From Nectonema munidae (taxonomy: Eukaryota; Nematomorpha; Nectonematoida; Nectonematidae), in the NCBI GenBank assembly GCA_030549495.1, contig JAUIRK010000902.1, positions 313,001-377,000 on the forward strand: a stretch of 64,000 nt of DNA, given 5' to 3'. Of the stretch, positions 46,179 to 57,545 are shown piece after piece (position 1 is the first letter of the stretch; every line of letters begins with the position of its first letter). The notes beneath the pieces were generated by a model, which did no database searches, had not been told where the DNA came from, and saw nothing but the letters and a program-made list of their open reading frames with translations. The translations under genes were made by a program, and so were the position numbers.

Positions 46179-47593
46179 CCATAAAGTTCGGCTTATAATA
46201 CCCCTTTTCATAGCTAAATATCAGTCTTAAAATTAAGAGAGGGTCTTATACGCCAAAGTAAAAAATCTTAGTTTAAAAAATTATAAAAATTTTTTTAGAA
46301 ACTTTTGTAATATTTTTTGTATATAAAATATTTTACATAATTTTTTTTCATAATTTTTTTATCCTAGTTTTTTTACTCAAGCTTAAGCAATATTTTATTT
46401 AAATGGTTTTCTCTCAAAGAAGATCTTATGAAACAGGTTATAAACTTAAAGTGATTGAATTTTCTATCGAAAACTCCATTCATGATAAGGCAAGAAAATT
46501 CAATATTACTAATAAAATGGTAAGAGATTGGAAAAGTAAAAAAATTATTTTAAAGAACTTACCTCGTAAGAGAAGTGGAAAAGCACATTGGCCCATCTTG
46601 GAAGAAAATGTTTCGAATATGATTAAAGAGAAGCATCAAAATAGTTATGTAGTAACCCAAAATCAAATTCACATTTTTGTTCTTCATGGGCAAAATTAAA
46701 TCAAGACATAGCAAAAAAAATTTAAAGCTACCAAATCATGGTGCTATAGATTTATGAAGAGAAATGACTTTGTAATTAGAAGTCAAAATAAAGTTTTAAA
46801 CTTTCAAAAATTTATAATAAATAAACGCAAATAATATAACTATCCACTTTCAAATATTGGAAATATGGACGAAATACCGATCTATTTTGATATGGTTGGA
46901 AATCGAACTGTATCTTTAAAAGGGAAAAAACTATTCTTTTAAAAACGACAGGTCACGAAAAAAACATGTTTTACTGTGGTTTTAGCTTGTTTAGCAGATG
47001 GAACTAAGCTAAAACCCATGGTTATTTTTAAGCAAAAATTGATGCCAAAAATTATGTTTCCCACAAAAAATGGAAATATGCGTCCTCCTTCACACTATAC
47101 TATTTGTGAATTTGTTGACAAAACATGGAATGACTCAAAAAGCCTTCAATTGTTGAATATTCTTTTAAAAATGTTGTATTTCTAATGCAATGGATGGCAC
47201 TGAAGATATAATCATTTGGGAAAATGAAGACCGCGAAACTGAGATAAGAGTGTCTGATCGTGAAGATCCATATGACGATTTCTTAACTGAAGTTGATGAA
47301 GAATTGATTGATCAATTAAACAAAACAGATTCATAAGATAGTCTTTGCTGAGTGGTGTTTTTTAAATTAATAAATTTTATTTTTAAAATGTTTTGTTGCG
47401 AGTTAATTTTTTCGATATATTTTCTTAAATATAGGCAATTTTTTGTAAATTAAAAAGATATTAGTAGATACGTTTTTTTTTTATTTTTGTTACAGGGTCT
47501 TATACGCCGAAAATAAGTATAATTCAGTTTTTTACTTTATGTTATTTAGGGGGGTCTTATACGCCGAGGGGTCTTATAAGCCGAACTTTACGG
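46179..47593 (+). mobile_element. pogo-like DNA transposon 1
   Basis: The inverted ends are CCATAAAGTTCGGCTTATAA (left) and, read inward from the right, CCGTAAAGTTCGGCTTATAA. TA dinucleotides flank it at 46177-46178 and 47594-47595. The total length is 1,415 bp. Subterminal copies of gggtcttatacgcc repeat near both ends (46230, 47492, 47550). It carries one decayed transposase gene. The ends place it in the Tc1/mariner-pogo superfamily, related to pogo-like element 2 at 48240-56352. Confidence 0.88.
46403..47335 (+). pseudogene. pogo/Tigger-like transposase, decayed
   Basis: The N-terminus RRSYETGYKLKVIEFSIENS then ARKFNITNKMVRDWKSKK is a pogo-type helix-turn-helix (CENP-B/psq-like). KSWCYRFMKRNDFVIRSQNK is the CENP-B-type second DNA-binding part. 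NMDEIPIYFDMVGNRTV holds the first catalytic Asp. VLACLADGTKLKPMVIFKQK and then LMPKIMFP follow. The stretch between about 47110 and 47180 lacks the expected second Asp block, so there is an internal deletion besides stops. The acidic tail DPYDDFLTEVDEELIDQLN ends at the stop near 47335. Confidence 0.82.
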
Positions 47594-47595
47594 TA

Positions 47596-48237
47596 ATAAA
47601 TATATAAGGATGGATAGATGCACAAGACATAGAGTTTGCTTATTATTTCGGTCTAAACATTCAATTAGTGAATGACCAAGATGATATAGTTATATTTGCT
47701 CTGGCTGTGAAAGATACAAACGCTTCGTCAACAACTAATAGCATTGTTAAATACGAGTTTAATAAGAGATAACGCTTCAAGCGTGATAAAAAGAGTAGAA
47801 TTGAAAAATAACAAAAATTTAGAAGCAAATCTCTTCACTGTTACCGGCGTTGAAGATGCTTTAATCTAGCCGAGTCTTTGGATGATGTGGATAAAGATTT
47901 CCCGGTACAAACTATAATATTGTTCATGCTAGATGTGCATTGTGCAGTGCACACTTTACAGCGAGCCATACGAGTTGGATTAGATGATATGAATGCATCA
48001 AAACTTATCATAATGCAAGGCTCACGATTCTAGAAATTTAGAATCCTCTTCCTTTATTTTTATTTGATAGGTGGTAAGAGAAAATTATTATACTGGCAAG
48101 GTCGAATTTTTTGGAATCATTTATATAGGTGTAATCAATTTTCATTATTTTTCCTGTAGATCATAGAATCTTCAATTGAAAAACATGTTCTAAAATTATT
48201 ATTATAACGTTCAGAAAGTTTAATGCAGTTGAAAATG
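47596..48237 (+). other. unassigned, weakly coding-like
   Basis: The plus strand shows protein-like fragments (IEFAYYFGLNIQLVNDQDDI then VIFALAVKD near 47630-47720, and LQRAIRVGLDDMNASKLIIM near 47958-48015) in different frames. I do not recognise the family. It is a decayed gene or transposon remnant. Confidence 0.35.
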
Positions 48238-48710
48238 TAACGTAAATTCCGGCGTATAAATGTTGGCGCGAATAGGCTTTTCATTTGAAAATGAAGTAGT
48301 CTATCAAGCACACTATGGGAATTGATGAAAGGATATTTGATTGATAGAGAAAACAACTGAAGGTTGGAGAGTTTTATATGAGTGAATGTAGTCTGAAGGT
48401 AAAAGGTCTACTAGACACCCTGCGATGTGTATATGAAAAAATGTGATTGGTTCAGGGGCGCACTTCCTTGAAATTATTGGAGGGACGGACTTTCAAGCGT
48501 TTTCCAAAAAAGAACAAATTTTTCTGAATTCCTACTCCTCTCTTGTCTATTATTTTATTCTTAATTAAGCTTAATATAAACTTTAACGCCCGTCCTATTA
48601 AGCTTAACGTCAACAATGAGGACTTTGAAAGAAAGAAATTATTCATTAATTTTCAGTTGTTATTTCTTCCTAAAAAATGTTTTATTGAGAAAAATAAATT
48701 TAAAAAAAAA

Positions 48711-49520
48711 CACATCGAGATTACATAACTTTTCTTAGGTAATTTCTATCAAAAATGTAAAACAGAATTAACGTTAGAAAACTTGGTATTACAATTTTTT
48801 CATTCTTTTTAATGTATAGGAATAAGTGTAAGTTAGTTAGACTCTCAAAAAAGGCTATAAAATAAAGATAAAATTGTGCAAACAAGGGTTAGGGTTTAAA
48901 TAAAAATTAATAAAATAAAAAACACATCGAGATTAAATAACTTTTCTTAGGTAATTTCTATCAAAAATGTAAAACAGAATTAACGTTAGAAAACTTGGTA
49001 TTAGAATTTTTCATTCTTTTAATGTATAGGAATAAGTGTAAGTTAGTTAGACTCTCAAAAAAGGCTATAAAATAAAGATAAAATTGTGCAAACAAGGATT
49101 AGGGTTTAAATAAAAATTAATAAAATAAAAAACACATCGAGATTACATAACTTTTCTTAGGTAATTTTTATCAAAAATGTAAAACAGAATTAACGTTAGA
49201 AAACTTGGTATTAGAATTTTTTCATTCTTTTTAATGTATAGGAATAAGTGTAAGTTAGTTAGACTCTCAAAAAAGGCTATAAAATAAAGTTAAAATTGTG
49301 CAAACAAGGATTAGGGTTTAAATAAAAATTAATAAAATAAAAAACACATCGAGATTACATAACTTTTCTTAGGTAATTTTTATCAAAAATGTAAAACAGA
49401 ATTAACGTTAGAAAACTTGGTATTAGAATTTTTTCATTCTTTTTAATGTATAGGAATAAGTGTAAGTTAGTTAGACTCTCAAAAAAGGCTATAAAATAAA
49501 GATAAAATTGTGCAAACAAA
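48711..49520. repeat. 211-bp tandem repeat, about four copies
   Basis: Copies of cacatcgagatta start at 48711, 48923, 49133 and 49345, giving periods of 212, 210 and 212 bp. Units are nearly identical (cttttcttaggtaattt, tgtataggaataagtgtaag, ggttagggtttaaat). High identity suggests recent amplification. Short ggttagggttt stretches are part of the unit, not telomere arrays. Confidence 0.9.
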
Positions 49521-49689
49521 AATCAAACAATAAATTAAGATTGCATTACTTCATTTTTCTCAGCATCATTCAAAAATAGTTTAAAAGCTAAATTGGTGCA
49601 AACTACAAAAATCTACAAAAAGTAAAAGAACTTTTAACATTTTGGAATAATTTGCCGAAAAATCTTGACTTTGAGATATACATCTCGTA

Positions 49690-50030
49690 TAAATAGAGGT
49701 AGGACAACAACCCCCCTCCCCTTAGGAGAAATCCCTCCCCTCAAAATGAGAAGAAGACACCCTCTCCTCCTCTCTCAAAAATTCATCTGTAATTTGTTGT
49801 AAGTTTATTTGATTGTATTTATAAGTTTTTAGGGGAAGTCTTCACTCTCATCATTCTATACAATAATTTTTGTTGTACTTTCATCTGTATTTTGAGCAGA
49901 AGTGTTCATATGTGAATATAATCTTTTTATATTATCATACTACGCAATAATTTTTGTTGTACTTTCATCCGTATTTTGAACGAAAGCACCTCTTTATATT
50001 ACCATACTACAAAATAATTTTATCTCATCT
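49690..50030. repeat. poly-C fold-back fragment and 84-bp direct repeat
   Basis: 49690-49770 resembles part of the fold-back element at 26907-27515 (tcaaaatgaga plus ccctctcctc). It is followed by two copies of aataatttttgttgtacttt plus catctgtattttgagc, about 84 bp apart (near 49861 and 49947). Confidence 0.6.
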
Positions 50031-50041
50031 GCAAATGTTCA

Positions 50042-50420
50042 TAAAAAATAACAAAGGTGGAGATAAGTTGTGTTTTGAGGGACACGTCTTATCAAAAAAA
50101 GCAACAAAGAAGACTCGTATCTGATGGGAGTGTTCACGAAGGAAACTTGAAAGCTGCAAAGGTGCTGTGACAAATAATGACGTTCACGTCACACTGCATA
50201 ACCATGAAGCTGATGTACTTAACTTGCAGTAGAAGTGATCAAAATGCGTGAGAAAGCTGAGACAACTAGAGAAAGGCCTTCCCAGATTTTGAGCAGTGCG
50301 ATTATGCAGGCCAAAGATCAAGTTCGTGTGCGACTCGACAGCAGCGAAACAATGAAGCGAAGCCTTCGACGTCAGAAGAGAGGAGCTCTTCCAAAGTCGA
50401 CCCCCTTTTCTGGTTAAAGA
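50042..50420 (+). pseudogene. FLYWCH-type zinc-finger fragment
   Basis: Near 50060-50215 the text reads NKGGDKLCFEGHVLSKK, WEC, ESCKGAVTNNDVHVTLHNHE. This is the FLYWCH C2H2 layout (K-L-x-x-x-G-x-x-Y, W-x-C, C-x-A-x-x-T, H-x-H). It continues (50235-50417) with MREKAETTRERPSQILSSAI and KRSLRRQKRG, the linker that commonly follows FLYWCH in arthropod repeat-borne proteins. At least two stops occur, so it is not functional. Such fingers accompany MULE elements; a MULE core fragment is at 32365. Confidence 0.65.
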
Positions 50421-50493
50421 TTTGTCTTTAACCAAATGTGCGAATCGTGGTCAAAATAAAGAAAGATGGTAGGGATTAGAGAGGGAAATAGCG

Positions 50494-51535
50494 ACATGGG
50501 TGTTATCTGAACGTCAATGTAGCAGAATCGTAACAAGAGTCCTTATCCGACTGAAAGCTTTACAATGGGCAGCTAAGAATAAAGAAGACCGCATGGATTT
50601 CAAGGCAACTGTCAGTTGGTGTTCCCGTTTTATGCATCGTCATTCTCTTGTCATTAGTCAAAAGATAACAATTGCTCAACAGCTGCCAAAATATTTGGAC
50701 CACAAGATCACGCAATTCCAGACCTTTGTCATGAATAAAGAAAACGAAATAAATACGACATGGATCATGTTGGAAATATGGACGAAACGCTCATGTTTTT
50801 TGATGTTGTCGGTAACGCTACAATTAACAAAAAAGAAGAGTAGACAGTTCTGGTCAAGACCACACCGCACTAAAAACAACACTTCACCGTCATATGGCAT
50901 GCCTCTCTGATAGAACAAAACAGCCACCTATGAAAATATTTAAGAGAAAAACGATGCCAAAAAACAAGTTTCCGCCAGGGGTTGTAATATGTACAAGAAA
51001 AAGGATGGATGGACGATAGTGGGTGTATCAAATGGATTAACGAAGTGTATGCCCGTCGGCCAGGCGTTATGCTTAAACCCAAATCGTTGTTAGTGTGGGA
51101 CATGTTTAAGTCGCATTTAACGGATACTACAAAAAAAGCATTAGAATCGAAAAAAATAGATATGGTGGTGATTCCAGGTGGATTAACATCCGTACCAAGT
51201 TTTTTTGCGCACCAAGTGGAATGAGTGGATGGTATCGGGAGAAAAAACCTACACTGCCGCCGGTAAATATTCGTTCTGCAGCTTTGCCTACAGTGTGTCT
51301 GTGAGTAAAAGATTCCTGAGACTTTATTGATCCAAAAATCATTGCCAAGTCATTCAAAAAATGCTCAATTACTAATGCGATGGACGGTACGGAGGATGAT
51401 ATGTTATGGTAAGAGGATGACGATATACCTTCATCATCAGTGGAGCATGACATTATTCCAGAAGAGGATCCTTACGATGACCATTTGAATAGTGAGGAAT
51501 GGGACTCTCTGTTTGATCAATCTCATGTTGAATAG
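50494..51535 (+). pseudogene. pogo-like transposase 2, decayed
   Basis: A CENP-B-type DNA-binding region (SERQCSRIVTRVLIRLKALQ, then FKATVSWCSRFMHRHSLVIS) is followed by NMDETLMFFDVVGNATI with the first Asp. Then come GWMDDSGCIKWINEVYARRP, LLVWDMFKSHLTDTTKKALE with the second Asp, and VVIPGGLTSV. The tail matches transposase 1 in style: KKCSITNAMDGTEDDMLW and EEDPYDDHLNSEEWDSLFDQ. Several stops and frame changes are present. It belongs to pogo-like element 2 at 48240-56352. Confidence 0.82.
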
Positions 51536-51746
51536 GAATACTATTATTTTACTATTTTATAAATAAATACCTATATGTCATGTTATATTATTTTGATTTA
51601 CGGTGGTTTTATCGAATCTGAATTTACTAGAATTCATGTCATAAAAAACGTCACCGCCGTTTAACCCTATTAGTGCTGGGCAAAATTTGTCCGCTCAAGT
51701 GCCGGGGGCGTAAAGTGCCCCCTATTTTTCTCAGATAACCGTTTAA

Positions 51747-54439
51747 TTGCCGAACTTATTAAAAATATGTTATTCAACTTTAGCCTTGAATATTTAGTTA
51801 AATATACTTACCTTGAAATGAAATAGAAAAAAATGATGATGATGAACAAGTTTTATATGCAATGACAGACCGGTCCATAAGTGGACCATTGGCGAAAAGT
51901 GAAATCAAAATTTTTTTGAAAACAAGCATTTATTAACAAAAGAAAATAAAAGTGGTTATTGATGATAAAGAGGAAAGCAGTCTCGATGGACGTTTTTCTG
52001 GCACGCAAAGCAGCATAAAAGTGAATTTTTTTTTACAAACCACGCATTTTCGGTGTTGTTGCCTTGAAACGGACACTAAATAGTCCCCATTAACACTTCT
52101 AGAACTTTTAGAAAGATGAGAAGGCCCTGGTTTTCTCTTGGTTTGCAAACCTTTCAATTGAAGTAAGTGTAGCGTTATTTCTCTACGCAAGTTTAAATGA
52201 GATGATTTTTTTTCTGTGTTTGTCCTTTCATAATCCTTCCAGGCACCAACAACCGAAAGGTTTATTGCATGCATTGCCAAAGGCCACCACCATTTTTTCG
52301 CCTTTTCTTTAGGCCTATAAGCAGCCAATAACTTTTCAAACACATCAACCCCTCCCATTCCTTGATTGTACTTGCTAATGAGGAAAGAACAGCTAACTTC
52401 GATCTTTTTCTTCTCTAAACGTGACCTTTTAACTGTTCCAACAGGTTCATGCGTACAAAAGTACGATGTAAAAAAATTGTCAAAATAGAATGTATGTTTT
52501 AAATGGTTTTCAATTGTTTGGACAAAGTTTCCTACAACTTGCATGCCCAATGGCATCTTACTTGAACCTCTCTCCTTACCTTGATATATGTGTAAAGACA
52601 AGGGGCAGCCAGAAGAGGAACACATGCACCATATTTTATAGCCAAACCTAATAGGTTTTCCTCTTATAAACTGCTTACACGAATGAGGCCCATAATAAGG
52701 AACTATCGATTCATCTATATTTATCTCTTCATAAAGTGAACTAAACTTCAAAAATTTAGCGTTTAACATTTCATAAATAGGCCTTACTTTTGCCATTTTG
52801 TCTCCTAAATTAATATTAGTATTATCGACAAGATGAAAGTACTTCTTTATTTCTCGATATTACCTGACTCACTAATGAGACTCTAAGATCTAATTGAGTA
52901 GACCAAAAGTTTTCCTCTCTTGGCAATGTATGATATCCCGATAAAAATACCTATGTCCTTCCAATCTAGATCAATTGCTTCGTTTTTTTGATTAGCATAA
53001 GAAGTGGATAGTTTTGCCAGTGTTTCCATGTATTCTTTTGGGAAAACTTTGAAAAAAAATTAATAGGTTCATGAGCTACGTCTTCGGCTAGCTGAGGACA
53101 ATCGACCTGTGAATAAGAAGCTAAATTATTATCAAAGTTTTTCATTTTTTCCATCTGCAGGTTTTATCTTGATCTTCTTCTACTTCAGGGTATGTTACTT
53201 CTATTTCTCCGTATGTATCTTGAGGAAAAGTATCAAGCATATCATTTTCATCAATGTCTTGGGTATCGGTAACAACATTGTTTTCACCAGGAGGAAGTAT
53301 AACTAAATCAATAGGAGTGCCATTTTCCAAAACCTCATCTTCTTCTAAGTGCTCCAAAGCGGAAGATAAATGCTTGAACTTCATTTTGACGGAAAAATCA
53401 ATGAAACGCAAAATAATAAAGAAAAAAGTAGTAGTTGTATTGTAACGAAAAAAGTTGGCTCCACACTAACAAAAGTCGATATATTTTTAGCTTTACAAGA
53501 AGAAACAGTGCAAGCGCAAGAGCAGTAAGAGAATGATAAAAAAGAGTTATTTCAAAAAATGTGGAACTTATATTATGATCTCTTCATATTCATGAAAACA
53601 TATTAGCAAACTGAAATCAATTGATGATACAAAGTACAATGATACTCATCTATTCTACAATTTTTTCAACATTTCTATGACGCGCAAAATTTTTTGTACG
53701 TATCATCATTATGTATACAGTACTGCGAACATGTACCTTCACAAATGTTGATGATACAAGAATTATTGATTCAAATTCCACGCTTCACATTCTTCCTACA
53801 TTATAATAAGATATCATTATTGTATATATTTGTATGTTTACGATGAAAAATATACTGTTTTATTATTTTACTCAATTCATATGTAAAGTGACATGCTAAC
53901 GTCTTCACACAATAAATCAAGAGGTTATATTTTTGAAAGTACAACATTCAACGTCATGAAACTAAAGAAACAGAGATATCAATCATTATGATCAACTCTG
54001 TTGAAAAAATGTACTTTTTCATCGTTTTTTCTAATTATGTGTAAAAAGGGTATATTTCATTGTCACGATACGCCAATGGTCCACTTGTGGATCCTAAATA
54101 CTTTCAAAGAATATGGCGACATATTCAAATTTATTTTTTACAGAAACACATTCGTGACAAAAATAAGAGATAGTATGTCATGAACTGTAAGAATATTTTA
54201 GAATTACTCGAATATTTTTTTTCTAGAATTTGGATTTTATAAAATTAACTTTTTTTACCATTTCACAATTTTTTATCAATTAATAATTTTTAATAAAAAA
54301 ATTTCATTTTATTTATTTTTGTTTTATTTGTGTATCTCAAAGACTTTTCAATTGAACTTAAGAAAAAAAATCAACCTAAAATGTTTCATTGATTTTAATT
54401 TCGATTTTAACAATGAAGTGAAAAGTGGACCATTGGAGG
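51747..54439 (-). mobile_element. inner piggyBac block within element B
   Basis: It is bounded by TTAA at 51743-51746 and 54440-54443. The right boundary, read inward, is CCTCCAATGGTCCACTTTTC. Inverted copies of AAGTGGACCATTGGCG lie at about 51880-51895 and 54070-54086 (extended to about 24 bp with few differences), bracketing the transposase gene. The left boundary does not match the right one. Removing the block would leave the palindrome ACCGTTTAAACGGT in element B. Whether this is a separate nested element or the original autonomous core is unsettled. Confidence 0.6.
51933..53411 (-). pseudogene. piggyBac-like transposase inside element B
   Basis: The N-terminal part (53411-53142) is acidic (SALEHLEEDEVLENGTPIDL). 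Next come EYMETLAKLSTSYANQK-like and GISYIARREENFW-like stretches (53040-52900) in other frames. The long C-terminal part (52796-51933) has NIDESIVPYYGPHSCKQFIR (first Asp), KHTFYFDNFFTSYF (second Asp), VGTVKRSRLEKKK and YNQGMGGVDVFEKLLAAYRP (third Asp), and ends with the cysteine finger HRKCVVCKKKF. The region between the KRSRL and YNQGM motifs is shorter than usual, suggesting an internal deletion. About three further breaks lie in the N-terminal half. All three catalytic Asp remain. It is the best preserved piggyBac enzyme in the window but looks inactive. Confidence 0.85.
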
Positions 54440-54479
54440 TTAAACGGTAAGTTTTTATAAATATTTTTAATGTTACATA

Positions 54480-55640
54480 TATATTTCAACTATGCTGAAT
54501 TCAGTGGTGATGTCCATTTTTTATCCAAATCAATCAAACCTGTCAAAAAATTGATTTATATTTGACAGTTCATCTCAAAAAGGAACTTTTTATTTAAATA
54601 ATTATATAAAGTTTTTTATACATGTATACCCATTTTCAAATATGCTGAATTCAGTGGTGATATTCATTTTTTATGAAAATCAATCAAACCTGTCAAAAAA
54701 TTGATCTAAATGTGACAGCTCATCTCAAAAAGGAACTTTTTATCTTAATAATTATATAAAGTTTTTTACACATGTATACACATTTTCAAATATGCTGAAT
54801 TCAGTGGTGATATTCATTTTTTATAAAAATTATTCAAACCTGTCAAAAAAATTGATCTAAATGTGACAGCTCATCTCAAAAAGGAACTTTTTATCTAAAT
54901 AATTATATAAAGTTTTTTACACATGTATACCCATTTTCAAATATGCTGAATTCAGTGGTGATATCCGTTTTTTATGAAAATCAATCAAACCTGCCAAAAA
55001 ATTGATCTAAATGTGACAGCTCATCCTAAAAAGGAACCTTTTATCTAAATAAGTATATAAAGTTTTTTACACATGTATACCCATTTGCAAATATGCTGAA
55101 TTCAGTGGTGATATTCATTTTTTATGAAAATCAATCAAACCTGTCAAAAAATTGATCTAAATGTGTCAGCTCATCCTAAAAAGGAACTTTTTATCTAAAT
55201 AAGTATATAAAGTATTTTACACATGTATACCCATTTTCAAATATGCTGAATTCAGTGGTGATATTTATTTTTATGAAAATCAATCAAACCTGTCTAAAAT
55301 TGATCTAAATGTGACAGCTCATCTAAAAAAAACTTATCTAAATAATTATATAAAGTTTTTTACACATTTATACCCATTTTCAAATATGCTGAATTCAGTG
55401 GTGATATTCATTTTTTATGAAAATCAATCAAACTATCAAAAAATTGATCTAAATGTGACAACTGATCTCAAAAAGAAGCTTTTAATCTAAATAATTATAT
55501 AATGTTTTTTACACATCCATTTTCAAGCATGCTGGATTCAGTGGTGATATTCATTTTTTTATAAAAATCATTCAAACCTGTCAAAAAAGTGATTTACATA
55601 TGACAGCTCATCTCAAAAAAGAAACTTGATTAACACTTAT
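54480..55640. repeat. 150-bp tandem array in element B (R-type)
   Basis: The phrase ctgaattcagtggtgat recurs near 54496, 54647, 54796, 54946, 55096, 55246 and 55390, a period of 150 bp. It is the inverse of the R-type array in element A. Each unit includes caatcaaacctgtcaaaaa and gtgacagctcatctc. Confidence 0.92.
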
Positions 55641-56354
55641 AGGTATTTAAGCAAATTTTATTAACACTTATAGGTATTTTCAAATCCTAAATGTAAAAAA
55701 TGAGTCCAGAAATGAAAACAACATGGTCAATTTGGTATAAAATATATATTTTATGTAAAATGTGAAGGAATGTTTTTGGAGACAATTTTCAGAAGTAAAC
55801 CGCAAATTTGATTAACACTTATAGGTATTTTCAAATCCTAAATGTAAAAAATGAGTCCAGAAATGAAAACAGCATGATCGATTTAGTACAAAAACATATA
55901 TTTTATGTAAAATTTGAAGGCATATTTTATTAGATACATTTTTGATCAATCAAAATTTTGATTGACATTTTTTAAAAAATAGCCATGATTATTGAAAAAA
56001 TTAAATATAAGTGTGATGCGTTCCAAGCTGTATATAATTATGGGTATTATATAATAATATAGATCCTAAGTTATAAGGTTAAGTACAGATAATGTCCAAA
56101 TTTTGCTGAAAAATTTTAATTTTTGATTTTGATTGACAGTTTTGGACATGAAAGGGTCCTAGCGATTTTAAGAAAAGTCACAAAATTTGAAGGGATATGA
56201 TTCAGCCAATTTTCTACAATTAATTTTTTAGTGAAGGGGGGGGGGGGGGGGTGGCGTTTTACGCCCCCAGCACTAATAGGGTTAAGTCGAAGGTGAATTT
56301 TTGAACTTGAAATTTGGTGTCAAATTTTCGACTTATACACGGGAATTTACGGTA

Positions 56355-57545
56355 GTTATATTTTAGTTGGAGTCAATGTCAAGGAGTCGTAGTCACTAAT
56401 AAAATTTCGACCGCGGAGTCGGAGTCATTATATAACCAATTTTTTCGAAGTACAGAGGCATCAAAACCATAATTTCTTAAACTATGGCGTTTTGCTACAA
56501 AACAGAGAGAAAAACGATAGTCATGTTCTTTACGGGATTAGCGAAAGGCTCTTCAAAGTAGAGGTTCTTTGAATAATACCAAAAAGCCGTCGCTAAATTT
56601 ATCAAGTATTTTAAATTGGTGTAGAAGTGAAAATGTTCGACTTTGCAACTCTGGTCTTCAGCAAACCAAATATTCTTACGCCAGCATTTAGAATAGTAAA
56701 ATTATTTTTATGACGCAACTGAGCGTGCAGTTATTGAAAGAATTATGATAGCAACAAATTACACAAATATAGACGCACCTGCCGAGAAAAGCTGATATAA
56801 TACAAGGCCTCTATAACTCTATAAAGCCTTCTATAACAAATACCCTAACCCTACCCCAAGAGTTATGATAATGAAACGTATACCACTACTTCAACAACAA
56901 CCAAGGCAGATTGATAGGGAATTTACACGACTCTAAAGTTAAATGTCAAGATTTGAATTGATAATTCATTAATCCAACAAAAATATGTGGAACCAATAGT
57001 GTCGGATAAACAGTCATAAGTCTTTTCGTGGCCAAAAAAACAATTAACATAGATAAAATTTAAAAAAGCTCCGTTATTGCACATGAAAGCTTAAACACAT
57101 CAAATGTGAGTTATTTAATTTCACTCATTTTGGATAGAAAAAGCAGGTCCGCTAAACTTTGCACATATCCGTAAGTTTTTTTGCTGACAAGTATTCAGCA
57201 TTTCCCAATTTTCAATAATCAGAGGCTGCGTTCTTCTGTAGTAAGATGTTTGTATCGCAACACTGCTCTTTTCGATAAAACATTAATTGTAGACTTAAAG
57301 CTGGCTAATGAGTAAGTACACATACAACAATCGCCAGAAATTTATGTTGTTTTTTAACGCGTATGTCAGCCCTCAAAGTCATTATTACTCGGAATTGGTC
57401 TCAATAAAAACAGACCAACTCTCAATTGGAAACATTTCGTTACTAATCAATTGTCTGTTAATATAATTTAAGTTTTCGAAGTTTGGGAGACATTTAATAC
57501 TTAACAATTGTTGAATTCGACTGCTATGTACTCAACAGGTAGAGG
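56355..57545. other. no gene seen; short GGAGTC repeats
   Basis: Degenerate GGAGTC repeats occur at about 56373-56430. The rest is AT-rich with no recognised coding motif. This region lies between pogo-like element 2 and piggyBac-like element C. Confidence 0.5.

Larger units (their letters stand above)
51665..56281. mobile_element. piggyBac-like element B, carrying a transposase block
   Basis: It is flanked by TTAA at 51661-51664 and 56282-56285. It begins CCCTATTAGTGCTGGGC and ends GCACTAATAGGG. The left (R-type) end has a spacer and then the 19-bp hairpin GGGGGCGTAAAGTGCCCCC. The right (L-type) end has the related GGCGTTTTACGCC hairpin beside the terminus, plus a G run. Inside, in order, are a piggyBac transposase block (51747-54439), an R-type array (54480-55640), about two L-type units (55640-55930) and the L end. 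It lacks the 1.1-kb core shared by elements A and C. It inserted into pogo-like element 2 and is therefore younger than it. Confidence 0.9.
48240..56352 (+). mobile_element. pogo-like DNA transposon 2, split by later insertions
   Basis: The left end ACGTAAATTCCGGCGTATAA (after TA at 48238-48239) and the right end, read inward, CCGTAAATTCCCGTGTATAA (before TA at 56353-56354) form an imperfect inverted pair. They resemble the ends of pogo-like element 1. Inside are a 211-bp tandem array, a FLYWCH fragment, a pogo transposase relic (50494-51535) and the whole of piggyBac-like element B (51665-56281), which sits between the transposase 3' end and the right terminus. Without B it would be about 3.5 kb. 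The pairing of the two ends across B is inference. Confidence 0.6.

Noticed and set aside
48880-49330. Telomere-like ggttaggg words
   Set aside because: They occur once per 211-bp unit and do not form contiguous arrays.
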